Positions 44,077 to 53,101 of a stretch of 64,000 nt of DNA are shown here, in pieces. The stretch comes from Mesorhizobium sp. M1B.F.Ca.ET.045.04.1.1 (GTDB taxonomy: Bacteria > Pseudomonadota > Alphaproteobacteria > Rhizobiales > Rhizobiaceae), in NCBI RefSeq assembly GCF_003952465.1, contig NZ_CP034448.1, positions 7,355,001 to 7,419,000 of the forward strand, in the 5' to 3' direction. The translations under genes and the position numbers were made by a program. Below the pieces are notes generated by a model. It did not search any database and was not told the origin of the DNA. It saw only the letters and a list, made by a program, of their open reading frames with translations. Within the stretch, counting starts at the first letter, position 1. Every line of letters begins with the position of its first letter.

Positions 44077-44114
44077 CTTATGTAGGTTTTCTGTTCCGTT
44101 GCTACTCAGACCCC
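44077..44114. repeat. Right terminal inverted repeat of a Tn3-family transposon
   Basis: A 38-bp sequence which, read inwards from 44114, starts GGGGTCTGAGTAGCAACGGA and ends in TAAG, the standard Tn3-family pattern. It lies 5 bases after the tnpA stop codon, exactly where Tn3 elements end. I could not find the matching left repeat in the window. Confidence 0.85.
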
Positions 44115-44429
44115 GAATCCAACTCGCCTCGCGGAGGAAGCTGGCGGCGTCGACGGAAAGATGGTTGTCGTCTTCGGCGACAAACGCCCATTCGTCGCGG
44201 CTACCCGCAACCATCTGCCAGACTTTTCGGTGGCTGAGAAAACACCCGATCTCGCCAGCGAGAGGGGAACGGAGGCTAAAGCGCGCAAAGCGGCTAATTG
44301 CGCCTCGGACAAAGAGACACCTTCTACCGCGGAAACGCGTTCAAAGCGCCGTCCATGACCAGATGCCTGACCATCAAACCAATGCCGACGATTAGCCGAT
44401 CTATCAAGGTTAATATAGAACAGCTTCAC
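44115..44429 (-). pseudogene. Family 25 glycosyltransferase, truncated
   Basis: MKLFYINLDRSANRRHWFDG and FERVSAVEGVSLSEAQLAAL are the start of LPS-type GT25 enzymes. A one-base loss near 44240 shifts the frame; the continuation SHRKVWQMVAGSRDEWAFVA and EDDNHLSVDAASFL is in another frame. The gene is then cut by the Tn3 end at 44114. The C-terminal half is not found elsewhere in the window. Confidence 0.8.
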
Positions 44430-44467
44430 CGCCGCCGACCTCGGGTATCAAGGAAACGCCGCATTCA

Positions 44468-45261
44468 TGATCCGGCCGCATCCCTGTACTTCTCCATCGT
44501 GGCCAGCACCAGTCGCCGGTTCCGCTCGGCGTTTGATTTGTCCGGCTCTTGGTGCCAGAGGTGCAAGACCTCCGTAGCCCACGAGCCGGATCGTCGGAGC
44601 ACACCGCTATGCTGCATGCGGAACACAAATTCGGCATCCTCGTGTCCCCAACCAGTCATGTTTTCATTATACCCCCCACCGCAAGAACGGCATCCTTCCA
44701 GCAGGCTAGGTTACATCCCTTGATGCGCCGCCACACGAAGCGGCGATAGTCTCGCAGAGATGAGTCAGGTAATCTTGCAAACAGCGGCGCGATCTTCGAG
44801 ATGTGCCCCAGTGGGCGGTAAGCCATCGCCCTCCGGCGCAAGGCCGCATAATCCCAAGTGCCGGCAGCACACAATTTCGCGCTCAGACCTTGCCCCAACA
44901 GGATGCGGCTACCAGTGACCAAGTGGTTGGGCTTCGCAAGAGCTCGATGGCGGGACAGGAAATCCGGCTGGGTAAGGCAATCACCATCAAGGAACACAAG
45001 GTAAGGCGCTTGGCAAGCACTGATGGCTGCATTCAGGATTTTCGCGCGCCGGAAACCATCGTCCTCTTGCCAGATATGCCGCACGGGCATGGGTGCACAG
45101 GCGGCGAAATCGTTGATTACCGTCCTTGTCTCCTCCCGTGACCCGTCATCGGCAATGACGATTTCAAAGTCTCTATAGGTTTGTCCCATAAGGGACAACA
45201 AAACCAGTCGCAGCGCTGCCGGCCAATTATAAGTGTTGACGACAACTGAAATCCTCACCAC
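44468..45261 (-). pseudogene. Family 2 glycosyltransferase with a frameshift
   Basis: MVRISVVVNTYNWPAALRLV, the donor-site IVIADDGSREET and VFLDGDCLTQPDFLSRH mark a GT2 (GT-A fold) enzyme. After AVLAVGG the frame breaks at a run of six C on the plus strand (44672-44677); one more base restores GYNENMTGWGHEDAEFVFRM, the C-terminal GT7-like block (GWGHEDAEF). About 264 residues if repaired. Either a recent slippage mutation or a sequencing artefact; I call it a pseudogene with caution. Confidence 0.8.
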
Positions 45262-45566
45262 TGCACCCCCGGGTTAACTTCATAACTGTGCCAGATCTTC
45301 AGGTATCGATAGTAAGTGCCCTGAGAGATCGAAATCGCATTAGCAAGGCCATGGGCGCCGTCGAGGAAGCCAGCTCGCAGCACGTAGACCCTGAAGAAAG
45401 CCCACAGACCGTGACTTATGGCTGTTCCGATTGTGGCGCGCTTGCCTGCGGCGAGCGCCTGTCGGGCCGAAGCGGTCGAGCAAGAGTCGATCTTGCCGAT
45501 GACCTGAGAAAAATCAGAACAGCTGTAGTGAAGCAGCAATTGGTCGATCTTGGTTAGGCGCAGCAC
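45255..45566 (-). pseudogene. C-terminal remnant of a family 2 glycosyltransferase (WaaE-like)
   Basis: The frame reads LLLHYSCSDFSQVIGKIDSC and STASARQALAAGKRATIGTA, then HGLWAFFRVYVLRAGFLDGA and ISQGTYYRYLKIWH, the C-terminal membrane-associated tail of WaaE/Lgt2-like glycosyltransferases. The catalytic N-terminal domain is absent. Its first 11 residues (GKVLRLTKIDQ) come from the 35-bp repeat and belong to a different family (sugar transferase), so this is a chimeric remnant. It overlaps the start of the next glycosyltransferase gene. Confidence 0.75.
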
Positions 45567-45574
45567 CTTGCCGA
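45540..45574. repeat. 35-bp direct repeat, right copy
   Basis: Identical to 34510-34544 in the same orientation. Here it is fused to a glycosyltransferase C-terminus on one side and to an unrelated G-rich stretch on the other. Confidence 0.85.
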
Positions 45575-45752
45575 CCGTGGGGGCTGGGGCCTCGGGGGGG
45601 TGGGCAAGAGTAGGGTGTGTGGATGCATCGGGCGCTGCTTGTGGGCAGGCAAAGACAGCACCCGCCCACCCGGCGGCGTCACCGCCAGCATCACAGCCGT
45701 GACTGTTATGTTAAGTCTATGTTAAGTCGAAAGCCCCCTTTGTCGTCGCGGC

Positions 45753-46703
45753 TCAGATCCGGCGCCAAAAGAAGGCGAGGTAGAGCCCGAGCGTCCCCAT
45801 GAAGGTCTGCCGGTAGACACCGCTTTTGCCGAGTAGGCGGAAGTGCCTGAAGACATTGCCTTCGCGCGCCTTGATGAACAGGCTGAGGCAAGCCGCCGCG
45901 TCACGGGAGATGAGGTCCCCATTCACGGCCAGGCCAGCCAGGTTAGCATCTGTCCAGGTCGCGAACTGGCCCTTGAACAGACGTCCGAGCCTTGAAAGCC
46001 TCGCCTTCCACGAGACATTGGCGCCGACGAGGTTCGCCCCGTGCTGGCGGTATCTGACCAGCGGCCGCGGCTCGTAGCGAACCTTGCCGCTGGCGGCGGT
46101 GACGATGAGATAGACCCACCAGTCGTGGCTGACGAATTCGGTTCCGGCCGATGCCTTCGCCAGAAGCTCGCGCGCCGCGCGGTTGAACAGCATGGTGTTA
46201 CCGCCGGCTATGCTTTGCACCAGCGCATTGCGGAACGAAGGTGGGCGCTTGAACAGTGGCGAATGGCCGGCCGGAACGCCGGTCTGCGAAATGGTCGCCG
46301 TGCGCGAGCAGAACAGCAGCGGCATTTTCTCCTCCTCACCCTTCATCCAGCGGATGGCGCTCTCCAGCCGGTCCGGCTCCCAGACATCGTCCTGGTCGCA
46401 GAAGGCATAAAAGTCGGCATCGATGGACGGATCGACGATCATCGAGCGGAAATTGGCGGCGAAACCTTTTCGTGGGCCTTGCACCAGGGTAAGGGAACCC
46501 TTGTCCCAGCGCTCGCGCCACGCCTCGACGATTGCGAGCGTGGCGTCCGTAGAGCCATCGTCGGAAACCCACAGATCGACCTGAGGCCATGACTGCGCGA
46601 GCAAGGAATCCAATTGCTCACCGATGAATGCCGCGCCATCCTTCGTGCCCATGAGAACGGCCACGCGCTGATCTTGTCCGGTCACGGCTTTGGAATCACT
46701 CAT
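45753..46703 (-). CDS. Family 2 glycosyltransferase, rhamnosyltransferase-like
   Basis: A 316-residue GT-A fold glycosyltransferase: VAVLMGTKDGAAFIGEQLDS at the N-terminus, VDLWVSDDGSTD for nucleotide binding, FCDQDDVWEPDRL for the metal site, and GGNTMLFNRAARELL with HDWW for the acceptor site. The C-terminal part (QTFMGTLGLYLAFFWRRI) is hydrophobic and basic, typical of inner-membrane association. This style often transfers rhamnose or another deoxyhexose. I start at ATG 46703 (MSDSKAVTGQ); the ribosome binding site is weak. Intact, next to the CapD-like gene. Confidence 0.88.
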   Translation of the reverse strand: MSDSKAVTGQDQRVAVLMGTKDGAAFIGEQLDSLLAQSWPQVDLWVSDDGSTDATLAIVEAWRERWDKGSLTLVQGPRKGFAANFRSMIVDPSIDADFYAFCDQDDVWEPDRLESAIRWMKGEEEKMPLLFCSRTATISQTGVPAGHSPLFKRPPSFRNALVQSIAGGNTMLFNRAARELLAKASAGTEFVSHDWWVYLIVTAASGKVRYEPRPLVRYRQHGANLVGANVSWKARLSRLGRLFKGQFATWTDANLAGLAVNGDLISRDAAACLSLFIKAREGNVFRHFRLLGKSGVYRQTFMGTLGLYLAFFWRRI

Positions 46704-46747
46704 ATGCGGGGCGTTCGGTAACCGATCGTCGAACGGACAGGTCAGGC

Positions 46748-48787
46748 CTAGCCCGCTTGCAGAGCCCTTTTGGGCAACATCTGCTGATATTTGCCCGTCG
46801 TGTCGTCGTCGACCCGCTGCAACCCAGCTAGCATGGCCAAGGCCGCCGCCTTGTCCCGATCGCGCACGGCAGCCTGCAGCGCCGGCAGCGCGGCCTCGAT
46901 CCTCGGCCATTCCACGACGTCGGTCCTCAGGCCGAAGATCTTGGCGGTGTCGAGCTTGACGACCTCCTCGTTCTCGCCATGCAGCGCCTCGTGCAGCTTC
47001 TCGCCGGGCCTGATGCCGATGAAGCGGATCGGAATGTCGGTGTAGGGGCTCTTGCCGGCCATGCGGATCATGGTTTCGGCGACTTCGAGGATCGGCACGG
47101 GCTGCCCCATATCGAGCATATAGATGGCGTAATCGTCCCTGCCCTGGCGCTGCTCCGCGTCAGTGGCCGCCGTGATGACGAGGTCGACGGCCTCGGCCAC
47201 GGTCATGAAATAGCGCGTCATGCTCCGGTCGGTGATGGTGACCGGACCGCCGGCCTCGATCTGCGCCTGGAAGATGGTCGCCACCGAGCCGTTGGAGCCG
47301 AAGACATTGCCGAAGCGCACGGCGATGAATTTGGTGCAGGGCTTGCGCGCGCCAGGGTGTTGGGTGACGCCGGCATCGTTCGCAGCACCCGCATGCAATC
47401 CGGTGCGCGCTGCATGCGTTTCATGCAGCGACGAGACGATCTGCTCGGCCGCCCGCTTAGTGACGCCGAGCACCGAGATCGGGTCAACGGCCTTGTCGCT
47501 GGAAATCAGCAGGAACTGCGGCACCCCGCATTCGGCGGCGACCTCGGCGCAGGCGAGCGTGCCGAAGACATTGGTCTCGATCGCCGCTTCCCAGTTTTCC
47601 TCCAGCAGCGGCACGTGCTTCAGCGCCGCGGCGTGGAAGAGGATCGCCGGCTTGAATTCGCTGACCAAGCGCATCATGTGCGGCTTGTCGGTGACGTCGA
47701 CGATGCGACTGGTCAGCCGGTCGCGATCCTTTTTGTCGATCAGCTGATGGAGTTGGAAAATGCCGAACTCGGAATTGTCGGCCACCAGCACCGCCTCGGC
47801 CCCGAGCTCCAGCGCGCGCTTGACCAGCACACGGCCGATGGAGCCGGCGCCGCCAGTGACCAGCACGCGCTTGCCGCCGACGAAGGCGCCGATGCCCCTG
47901 ATGTCGGTGGCGACCGCCGAACGGCGCATGATGGTTTCCATCTCGACGGCATCGAGCACCAGCTTGCCGCCCTGCCCCAGTTCCGAAAAGCCGGAGAATT
48001 GGACGACGGCGATGCCGCTGTGGCGGGCGACGCGCACCAGCTCCGCATAGTCCTCGATCTCGCGCTCGACACCCTTGCCGAAGATCAGCAGGTCGAGATT
48101 TTCCGTGCCCTTGACATAGTCCTCCAGCACCTCGACCAGGCGCGGCCGCAGCGCCACGACCGGAACGCCCTGGATCTGCGTGCCGAGTGGCGCATCGCTT
48201 TCGGTCGCCATGATGCCGCGGATGGCATATTCGGCAGGCACGGCCGTGCGGGTGAAGCGGACGATCACGTCGGCCTCGCTCAGCCGGCCGATGAACAGCG
48301 CCTGCTTGATCGAAGCGTCGCTGGCGGCGCGACGCAGGATGCGCCAGGACGGGCCATCGCGGAGAAAGCGATAGTAGAGCCTGGGCGCCGAAATGATGGT
48401 GAAGGAGACCAGGAAAAAGACGATGAACTGGCGTTCGTTGAGGCCGGACACCGGCTGGAGAAAGAAGCGGAAGGCAAGCGAGGCCAGATAGAGCACCACC
48501 GTCAGGCTGCCGCAGCCCTTGAGGATGTTGAAGAAATCAGGCGTGGAAGCAAAGCGCCACACCGTGCTGTAGAGGCCACTAAAGCGGAACAGCAGATGGG
48601 CGATAAGCACGATGATTGCCCAGCAGGCCAGCCCACTGGCGGAGAACGCGTCGAAAGAAAGCCGCGACTGCGACAGGATGAGGCTAAGAGCGACCGCGAC
48701 CAGGACCATGACGAGGTCCTGGATCATGATGATGGCGCGCCGCATCCTCGGTCGGAGGCCCGATACGGCTTCTACATAGGCGGTCAT
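46748..48787 (-). CDS. FlaA1/CapD/WbpM-like nucleoside-diphosphate-sugar 4,6-dehydratase
   Basis: A 679-residue inner-membrane enzyme. Four N-terminal helices (MIQDLVMVLVAVALSLILSQ and following), a CoA-binding-like Rossmann region (residues about 150-290) and a C-terminal extended SDR domain: VLVTGGAGSIGRVL (about 305), FHAAALKHVPLLEENWEAA, FLLISSDKAVDPISVLGVTK, VRFGNVFGSNGSV and RPGEKLHEAL. WbpM relatives convert UDP-GlcNAc to UDP-4-keto-6-deoxy-GlcNAc for QuiNAc/FucNAc-containing glycans. The usual Tyr is replaced by the Thr-Lys arrangement (GVTKRAAE) as in large FlaA1 proteins. Start at ATG 48787. Confidence 0.92.
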   Translation of the reverse strand: MTAYVEAVSGLRPRMRRAIIMIQDLVMVLVAVALSLILSQSRLSFDAFSASGLACWAIIVLIAHLLFRFSGLYSTVWRFASTPDFFNILKGCGSLTVVLYLASLAFRFFLQPVSGLNERQFIVFFLVSFTIISAPRLYYRFLRDGPSWRILRRAASDASIKQALFIGRLSEADVIVRFTRTAVPAEYAIRGIMATESDAPLGTQIQGVPVVALRPRLVEVLEDYVKGTENLDLLIFGKGVEREIEDYAELVRVARHSGIAVVQFSGFSELGQGGKLVLDAVEMETIMRRSAVATDIRGIGAFVGGKRVLVTGGAGSIGRVLVKRALELGAEAVLVADNSEFGIFQLHQLIDKKDRDRLTSRIVDVTDKPHMMRLVSEFKPAILFHAAALKHVPLLEENWEAAIETNVFGTLACAEVAAECGVPQFLLISSDKAVDPISVLGVTKRAAEQIVSSLHETHAARTGLHAGAANDAGVTQHPGARKPCTKFIAVRFGNVFGSNGSVATIFQAQIEAGGPVTITDRSMTRYFMTVAEAVDLVITAATDAEQRQGRDDYAIYMLDMGQPVPILEVAETMIRMAGKSPYTDIPIRFIGIRPGEKLHEALHGENEEVVKLDTAKIFGLRTDVVEWPRIEAALPALQAAVRDRDKAAALAMLAGLQRVDDDTTGKYQQMLPKRALQAG

Positions 48788-48977
48788 TGGGCGGCACTGA
48801 ACTCCAGGCGTAGGCACATGACTACCAGAACGTCGCCGGACCGCATCGTCCGCCGCCACTCTGGATTGCAAATTCCAACCCCGTCACCCGGCTACCGGAT
48901 TAGCGCGGAGCGGGCTGGAGAGCCGGAGTTTTTTTGTTCTGCGATTGGTCAAAGAACGGGGAACTCTTAGCCTATCG

Positions 48978-49928
48978 TTAGAGCCCTAGCGCGAAATGAC
49001 TCATCCAATGGGGAAAATGAGAAGGCTTCTGGAGCATGTAAGGCTCATGCCCGCGAGACGGCGCCTGGGTCGGTGTCTTTGTCGCGAAGACCAGTGGCCG
49101 CGTCGCCCGACCGTCCCAGGCGTCTAGCAGCCCACCGAGATCAAGTGCAATTCCGCCTTGCCGCTTGATCGTCGCAGCGTAAGCTTTCCCTGGTATCCCC
49201 GCTCCAATCAGCACAAGCCGGCCGTGCTGAGGTACGTCTATCGTTCTTTGCACCCGATTGTAACTGTCAGGGTAGATTGACTCTGCGCCATCATCGTCAG
49301 GCCATCGGTCGCGATGGGCAGCCATATCGGGAATTCGAATATGCTCGACCTGGACGCCAAGCACCTGTCTTAGCTGATCGGGTAAACTGGGGGAGCAGTG
49401 AATAAGCGTCACCGATTTGGCATAAACAATCAACCTTTCCCAAAAATGCCGCAACGCCAAATCATAGGGTATCCAGGACGAGCATACAGGTCTGCCAACC
49501 GGTATGCTGTCGATGCTCCATTGGTGCAAGCCAAACAAGCGCCACACCGCATGATCATCCAATGACCTCTCGACCTCCCGCAGTTTCAGGCTCCCACGGA
49601 ACCGGTCGGTGAAGTCTGGATCATCAAGCTTGACTTGGTACGCAGATGGCCTTGCAAGCCAGACGTCGTCCCGGTTACCGATCAAATCCGCAGCTGACAG
49701 CGCCGCCCGCAATTGGTCCGCCATCTGTACTAGCATGTTCTGGCTGATGTCGCGCCCGAACATTGTCCAAATATACTCGTAATCTGCCTTTTTAGCCGTC
49801 TTTGGGTTATAGAGTAACAGTGCACCTTCGCTGTCACCCAAGCGTACGAAAGAGAAGCCTTCGCCACGCTTCATCGCCCTCCAGATGATCTTGCTTACTT
49901 CGTCACATCCTAAAAGAGTTCTATGCAC
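48978..49928 (-). CDS. GT-D-fold type glycosyltransferase
   Basis: A protein of about 316 residues with GEGFSFVRLGDSEGALLLY near the N-terminus and RLVLIGAGIPGKAYAATIKR followed by GGIALDLGGLLDAWDGRATR near the C-terminus. Those blocks are typical of GT-D glycosyltransferases found in capsule and O-antigen loci. The start is uncertain: GTG 49928 overlaps the wzt stop codon and gives VHRTLLGCDEVSKI, while an ATG at 49979 would overlap wzt by 59 bases. Linkage to wzt suggests a role in completing or capping the exported glycan. Confidence 0.75.
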   Translation of the reverse strand: MHRTLLGCDEVSKIIWRAMKRGEGFSFVRLGDSEGALLLYNPKTAKKADYEYIWTMFGRDISQNMLVQMADQLRAALSAADLIGNRDDVWLARPSAYQVKLDDPDFTDRFRGSLKLREVERSLDDHAVWRLFGLHQWSIDSIPVGRPVCSSWIPYDLALRHFWERLIVYAKSVTLIHCSPSLPDQLRQVLGVQVEHIRIPDMAAHRDRWPDDDGAESIYPDSYNRVQRTIDVPQHGRLVLIGAGIPGKAYAATIKRQGGIALDLGGLLDAWDGRATRPLVFATKTPTQAPSRGHEPYMLQKPSHFPHWMSHFALGL

Positions 49929-51420
49929 GCATAGCCCCACCAACGATCGATTCCAGACGTAGCTGCGGTGACATGTCAAACAAACCCTTGGCCAGCAGAT
50001 CGCTCTCAGGGGCTACGCGAATAATTAGTGCATCGACAATCCGATGCATCAGGTCTGAGCTCTGCCCACTAACCCCATACACCGTGCAACCGAAGAAATA
50101 TGTGTCTGGAAGCAGTAAGCAACTAAATTCAAAGCAAACCTTCAAGCTGGATCCGCGTACTGCCTTTGTTTTTAGTGACGCAATATCTGTGCTTGTCGCA
50201 CCAGCCACGGTAAATCCGCTGACAGTCCTGACTGCAAACCCAAAGGAGACATTAGTCGCGTCCGAAGCGAAGTCGACATAATATTCCAATATATACCGCT
50301 TGCTCATCTGCAGAACGTTCACCGCCTCGCCGTGGAGCGTGACAACCCGGATATCACGAATCCTGGCGCCCCGCTCTTCCAAGCCTACAGCGGATTGCGA
50401 AATGAGACTGGGATCATAGTAATCCACAGCGGCTTCCGTTCCATCAGAAACGGACAGGGTTGGGAATTCCGACGCTTGCAACTGCTTCCCACCCCCTATC
50501 GTCTCAGATTCGACAGCGATGTTCATGCTTTCCAAGCTTGTATCGCTTGCACCTTGGGCCACCTGAATCCTTGAAGACTTCGCGCCCAGTGCCGCAATTT
50601 CAGCGCGAATCTCAGATGCAGCCTCAGAAGGTGCGTTCACCAGCCGCTGATAGTGACCCGTCACGGCCTTCGGCCGTCCTTCAAATATCTTCTCGCCACC
50701 GTCGATCAACACCGCCCGCGTACACAGTTGAACTATGGTTTGTGCACCGTGGCTGACAAACAGGATCGTACCGCCCTTGTCCTTGATGTCCTCAATTCGG
50801 GCGAAACATTTGCGTTGGAACGCTTCGTCGCCTACCGAGAGTGCCTCATCCACCACTAGGATATCCGGATCGACATTAATGGCGGTGGCGAAGGCAAGGC
50901 GCACATACATACCGGACGAGTAGGTTTTCACCGGTTGGTCAATGAAAGGACCGATATCGGCAAAGCGGGCGATATCGTCGAAGCGCCATTCCATTTCCTT
51001 GCGTGGGATGCCAAGGATCGAGGCATTTAGGAAGACGTTTTCGCGGCCTGTAAATTCTGGATTGAACCCGGCGCCGAGTTCGAGCAGCGCGGCGATCCGG
51101 CCATTTACTTCGACTGCCCCGCTAGTCGGTTGCAATGTACCGCAGATGATCTGCAGCAGCGTCGACTTGCCGGAACCGTTACGACCGATAATACCAACGG
51201 TCTCGCCTCGCCCGATATCGAAAGAGATGCCGTTTAAAGCGGCAAAGTCTCGGAAATAGCGGCGCGGGGGGCGGCCGAGCAGCCGCCCTAAGCGCGGCAT
51301 CACCATCTGCTTGAAACGATCCTCGGGCCGCTCGAACATGGCATAGTGCTTGGAGACGTCGCACACGCGGATGACAGTCCCCGCGTTTCGGCCCTCCGCG
51401 TCAAACGGTTCAGAGGACAT
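49921..51420 (-). CDS. wzt: ABC transporter ATPase Wzt with carbohydrate-binding domain
   Basis: A 499-residue protein. Residues about 15-260 form the nucleotide-binding domain: GIIGRNGSGKSTLLQIICG (Walker A), TYSSGMYVRLAFATAINVDP (ABC signature) and ILVVDEALSVGDEAFQRKCF (Walker B). Residues about 340-499 are a beta-rich C-terminal domain (RIRDIRVVTLHGEAVNVLQM, DIASLKTKAVRG) of the Wzt type, which recognises the capped non-reducing end of the O-polysaccharide. It pairs with the permease whose stop overlaps its start by 11 bases. Confidence 0.93.
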   Translation of the reverse strand: MSSEPFDAEGRNAGTVIRVCDVSKHYAMFERPEDRFKQMVMPRLGRLLGRPPRRYFRDFAALNGISFDIGRGETVGIIGRNGSGKSTLLQIICGTLQPTSGAVEVNGRIAALLELGAGFNPEFTGRENVFLNASILGIPRKEMEWRFDDIARFADIGPFIDQPVKTYSSGMYVRLAFATAINVDPDILVVDEALSVGDEAFQRKCFARIEDIKDKGGTILFVSHGAQTIVQLCTRAVLIDGGEKIFEGRPKAVTGHYQRLVNAPSEAASEIRAEIAALGAKSSRIQVAQGASDTSLESMNIAVESETIGGGKQLQASEFPTLSVSDGTEAAVDYYDPSLISQSAVGLEERGARIRDIRVVTLHGEAVNVLQMSKRYILEYYVDFASDATNVSFGFAVRTVSGFTVAGATSTDIASLKTKAVRGSSLKVCFEFSCLLLPDTYFFGCTVYGVSGQSSDLMHRIVDALIIRVAPESDLLAKGLFDMSPQLRLESIVGGAMRA

Positions 51421-52210
51421 CGGCAAAGCCTCTGCGGGTCTTCTCGAAAAATTGGTAGCCGACAAATGCAATTCCAATCGCTGCTACGGAATAATAGCCA
51501 ACGGACACCCAGTCGGGCTGCACACCAAAAATGACTACATTGCGAAAGCTCTCGACGGGAATCGCGAGCGGGTTCAAAGAGAGATAAGGTTGCAATCCGA
51601 TGGGCAGAGCTGTGCGCGGAAACAAGACGGGCGATAGGAACAAAGTGGTGGTTAGTATCGGCGGCACAATCAACCCTATATCTCGGAAATAGACTCCGAT
51701 CGCTGCTAGCACCCAAGCGATGCCTAGGATCATGACGGCCATTGGCGCAATCACCATGGGTGCGAGAATGATGGTTGGGTGAATGCCGCCGAACACAAAC
51801 CACGCGAAGCAGAGCAGCACCAACAGGCTGACGCAGGCGTGAAAGAGAGCGGCACCAACGGAAACGGCAGGCAGGATATGAATCGGAAAAACGATCTTCT
51901 TCACATAATTGCGATTGTTTAGAACTAAGCTGGGAGCCGTCGACAGCACTTCTGAGAATACCTGGAACACTATGAGCCCCGAAAACAAGATAACAGAGAA
52001 TTCGGCCATTGAATGGTCCGTATTCGTGGAATTTGGGACACTCCAACGCGACTTCATTACGAAACCGAATACGAAGGTATAGACCGCCAACATGAACAGC
52101 GGCGTGAGCAACGACCACAGCAGGCCGAACGCCGAACCGCGGTAGCGACCAGTGACTTCCCGATGCGTAAGGGACAAGAGAAGGGGCATTGTTTTCAAAT
52201 AATTTGCCAT
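51410..52210 (-). CDS. wzm: ABC-2 type polysaccharide export permease Wzm
   Basis: A 266-residue permease with six hydrophobic helices and an N-terminal amphipathic start (LSLTHREVTGRYRGSAFGLL) typical of Wzm/KpsM/RfbA permeases. PLFMLAVYTFVFGFVM, LNNRNYVKKIVFPIHILP and FLSPVLFPRTALP are conserved positions. With Wzt it forms the ABC exporter that flips a finished lipid-linked glycan across the inner membrane. Start at ATG 52210. Confidence 0.93.
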   Translation of the reverse strand: MANYLKTMPLLLSLTHREVTGRYRGSAFGLLWSLLTPLFMLAVYTFVFGFVMKSRWSVPNSTNTDHSMAEFSVILFSGLIVFQVFSEVLSTAPSLVLNNRNYVKKIVFPIHILPAVSVGAALFHACVSLLVLLCFAWFVFGGIHPTIILAPMVIAPMAVMILGIAWVLAAIGVYFRDIGLIVPPILTTTLFLSPVLFPRTALPIGLQPYLSLNPLAIPVESFRNVVIFGVQPDWVSVGYYSVAAIGIAFVGYQFFEKTRRGFADVL

Positions 52211-52264
52211 CAATCGGTCTCGCGGAAATGCTTTCGCAACTCTGAGTAATCGGGCTGCGAGTAC

Positions 52265-53101
52265 TCAATCTCCATGAAGGAAGATACCTTCCTGATCTCG
52301 TTGATAGCCAGATTTTATGGTCACGGGGTCCGGTGCCGCGAAGGGCACGAAACGACCATGCTTACGGAGCACAAAATCGAACGACATCGCAAAGTCGTAG
52401 GTGTCCAGTTGCTGCAGGTTCGCCTTAGAACTCCAATGTTCTTCATAGAGTCGTCGGACTAAATCAGGCGTCGGGTTCCATTTATGACCGAATGGAGCCC
52501 TGTCGTTGCGGGAGTCCCACGTAAATCGCCAATCAGGAACGACAATCCCGATGCCTCCGCCGGGTTTTATGATATCAAGCCAATGACTGATCGCGCCTAC
52601 AGGGTCTCCGATGTGCTCAAGCATATGAAGCGCCACAATATAGTCGACAGTGTTTGGTTTGAACGGAAGATCGTCTAATATCTCCAAAAACGCCGAGGCG
52701 TTTAGCTGAGAATGTTCGCCGGATGCTTTCCCAGGAGAATCTTTTCGCATGATATCAACTGCAAGAAGATAGGGAGGACTCGTTCGATCTCCGCACCCTA
52801 TATTCAGCCCGACAAGCCTCTCTGGCGAGTAACCAAGCGGAACGGACTTCATCGCAGCAAGCTCTTCAGCTTCGATTATTTCCGGTACTTCCCGCCCTAG
52901 ATAAAGAACAACCGACTTTGTGGCTCGCGAAAACTGCTCACGCTGAATGCGAGTTAATGGCGACAGCAGCGCCACATTCTTCACATCCGCGATAGGTTGA
53001 ACAAGACGACCATACAAGCGCTCAATCTCTTCCTCAGTAAGCGGTCCATCATGCGGAGAGAATACCCACTCTGTCTCTCGGCGCATCCAGTTCAACTGCA
53101 T
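52265..53101 (-). CDS. SAM-dependent methyltransferase
   Basis: A 278-residue class I methyltransferase. Motif I is VGLNIGCGDRTSPPYLLAVD (about residues 118-137) and the later motif reads VDYIVALHMLEHIGDPVGAI, then GGGIGIVVPDWRFTWD. Family members in Wzm/Wzt loci often methylate the terminal sugar that stops chain growth and is read by Wzt, which fits the position beside wzm. The start ATG 53101 overlaps the end of the upstream fusion gene by 10 bases; a longer frame (to 53164) runs back into that gene. Confidence 0.85.
   Translation of the reverse strand: MQLNWMRRETEWVFSPHDGPLTEEEIERLYGRLVQPIADVKNVALLSPLTRIQREQFSRATKSVVLYLGREVPEIIEAEELAAMKSVPLGYSPERLVGLNIGCGDRTSPPYLLAVDIMRKDSPGKASGEHSQLNASAFLEILDDLPFKPNTVDYIVALHMLEHIGDPVGAISHWLDIIKPGGGIGIVVPDWRFTWDSRNDRAPFGHKWNPTPDLVRRLYEEHWSSKANLQQLDTYDFAMSFDFVLRKHGRFVPFAAPDPVTIKSGYQRDQEGIFLHGD

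Noticed and set aside
48788..48977. Terminator between the GT-D gene and the CapD-like gene
   Set aside because: There is a T/A run near 48930 but no stem precedes it in the right direction on the minus strand.
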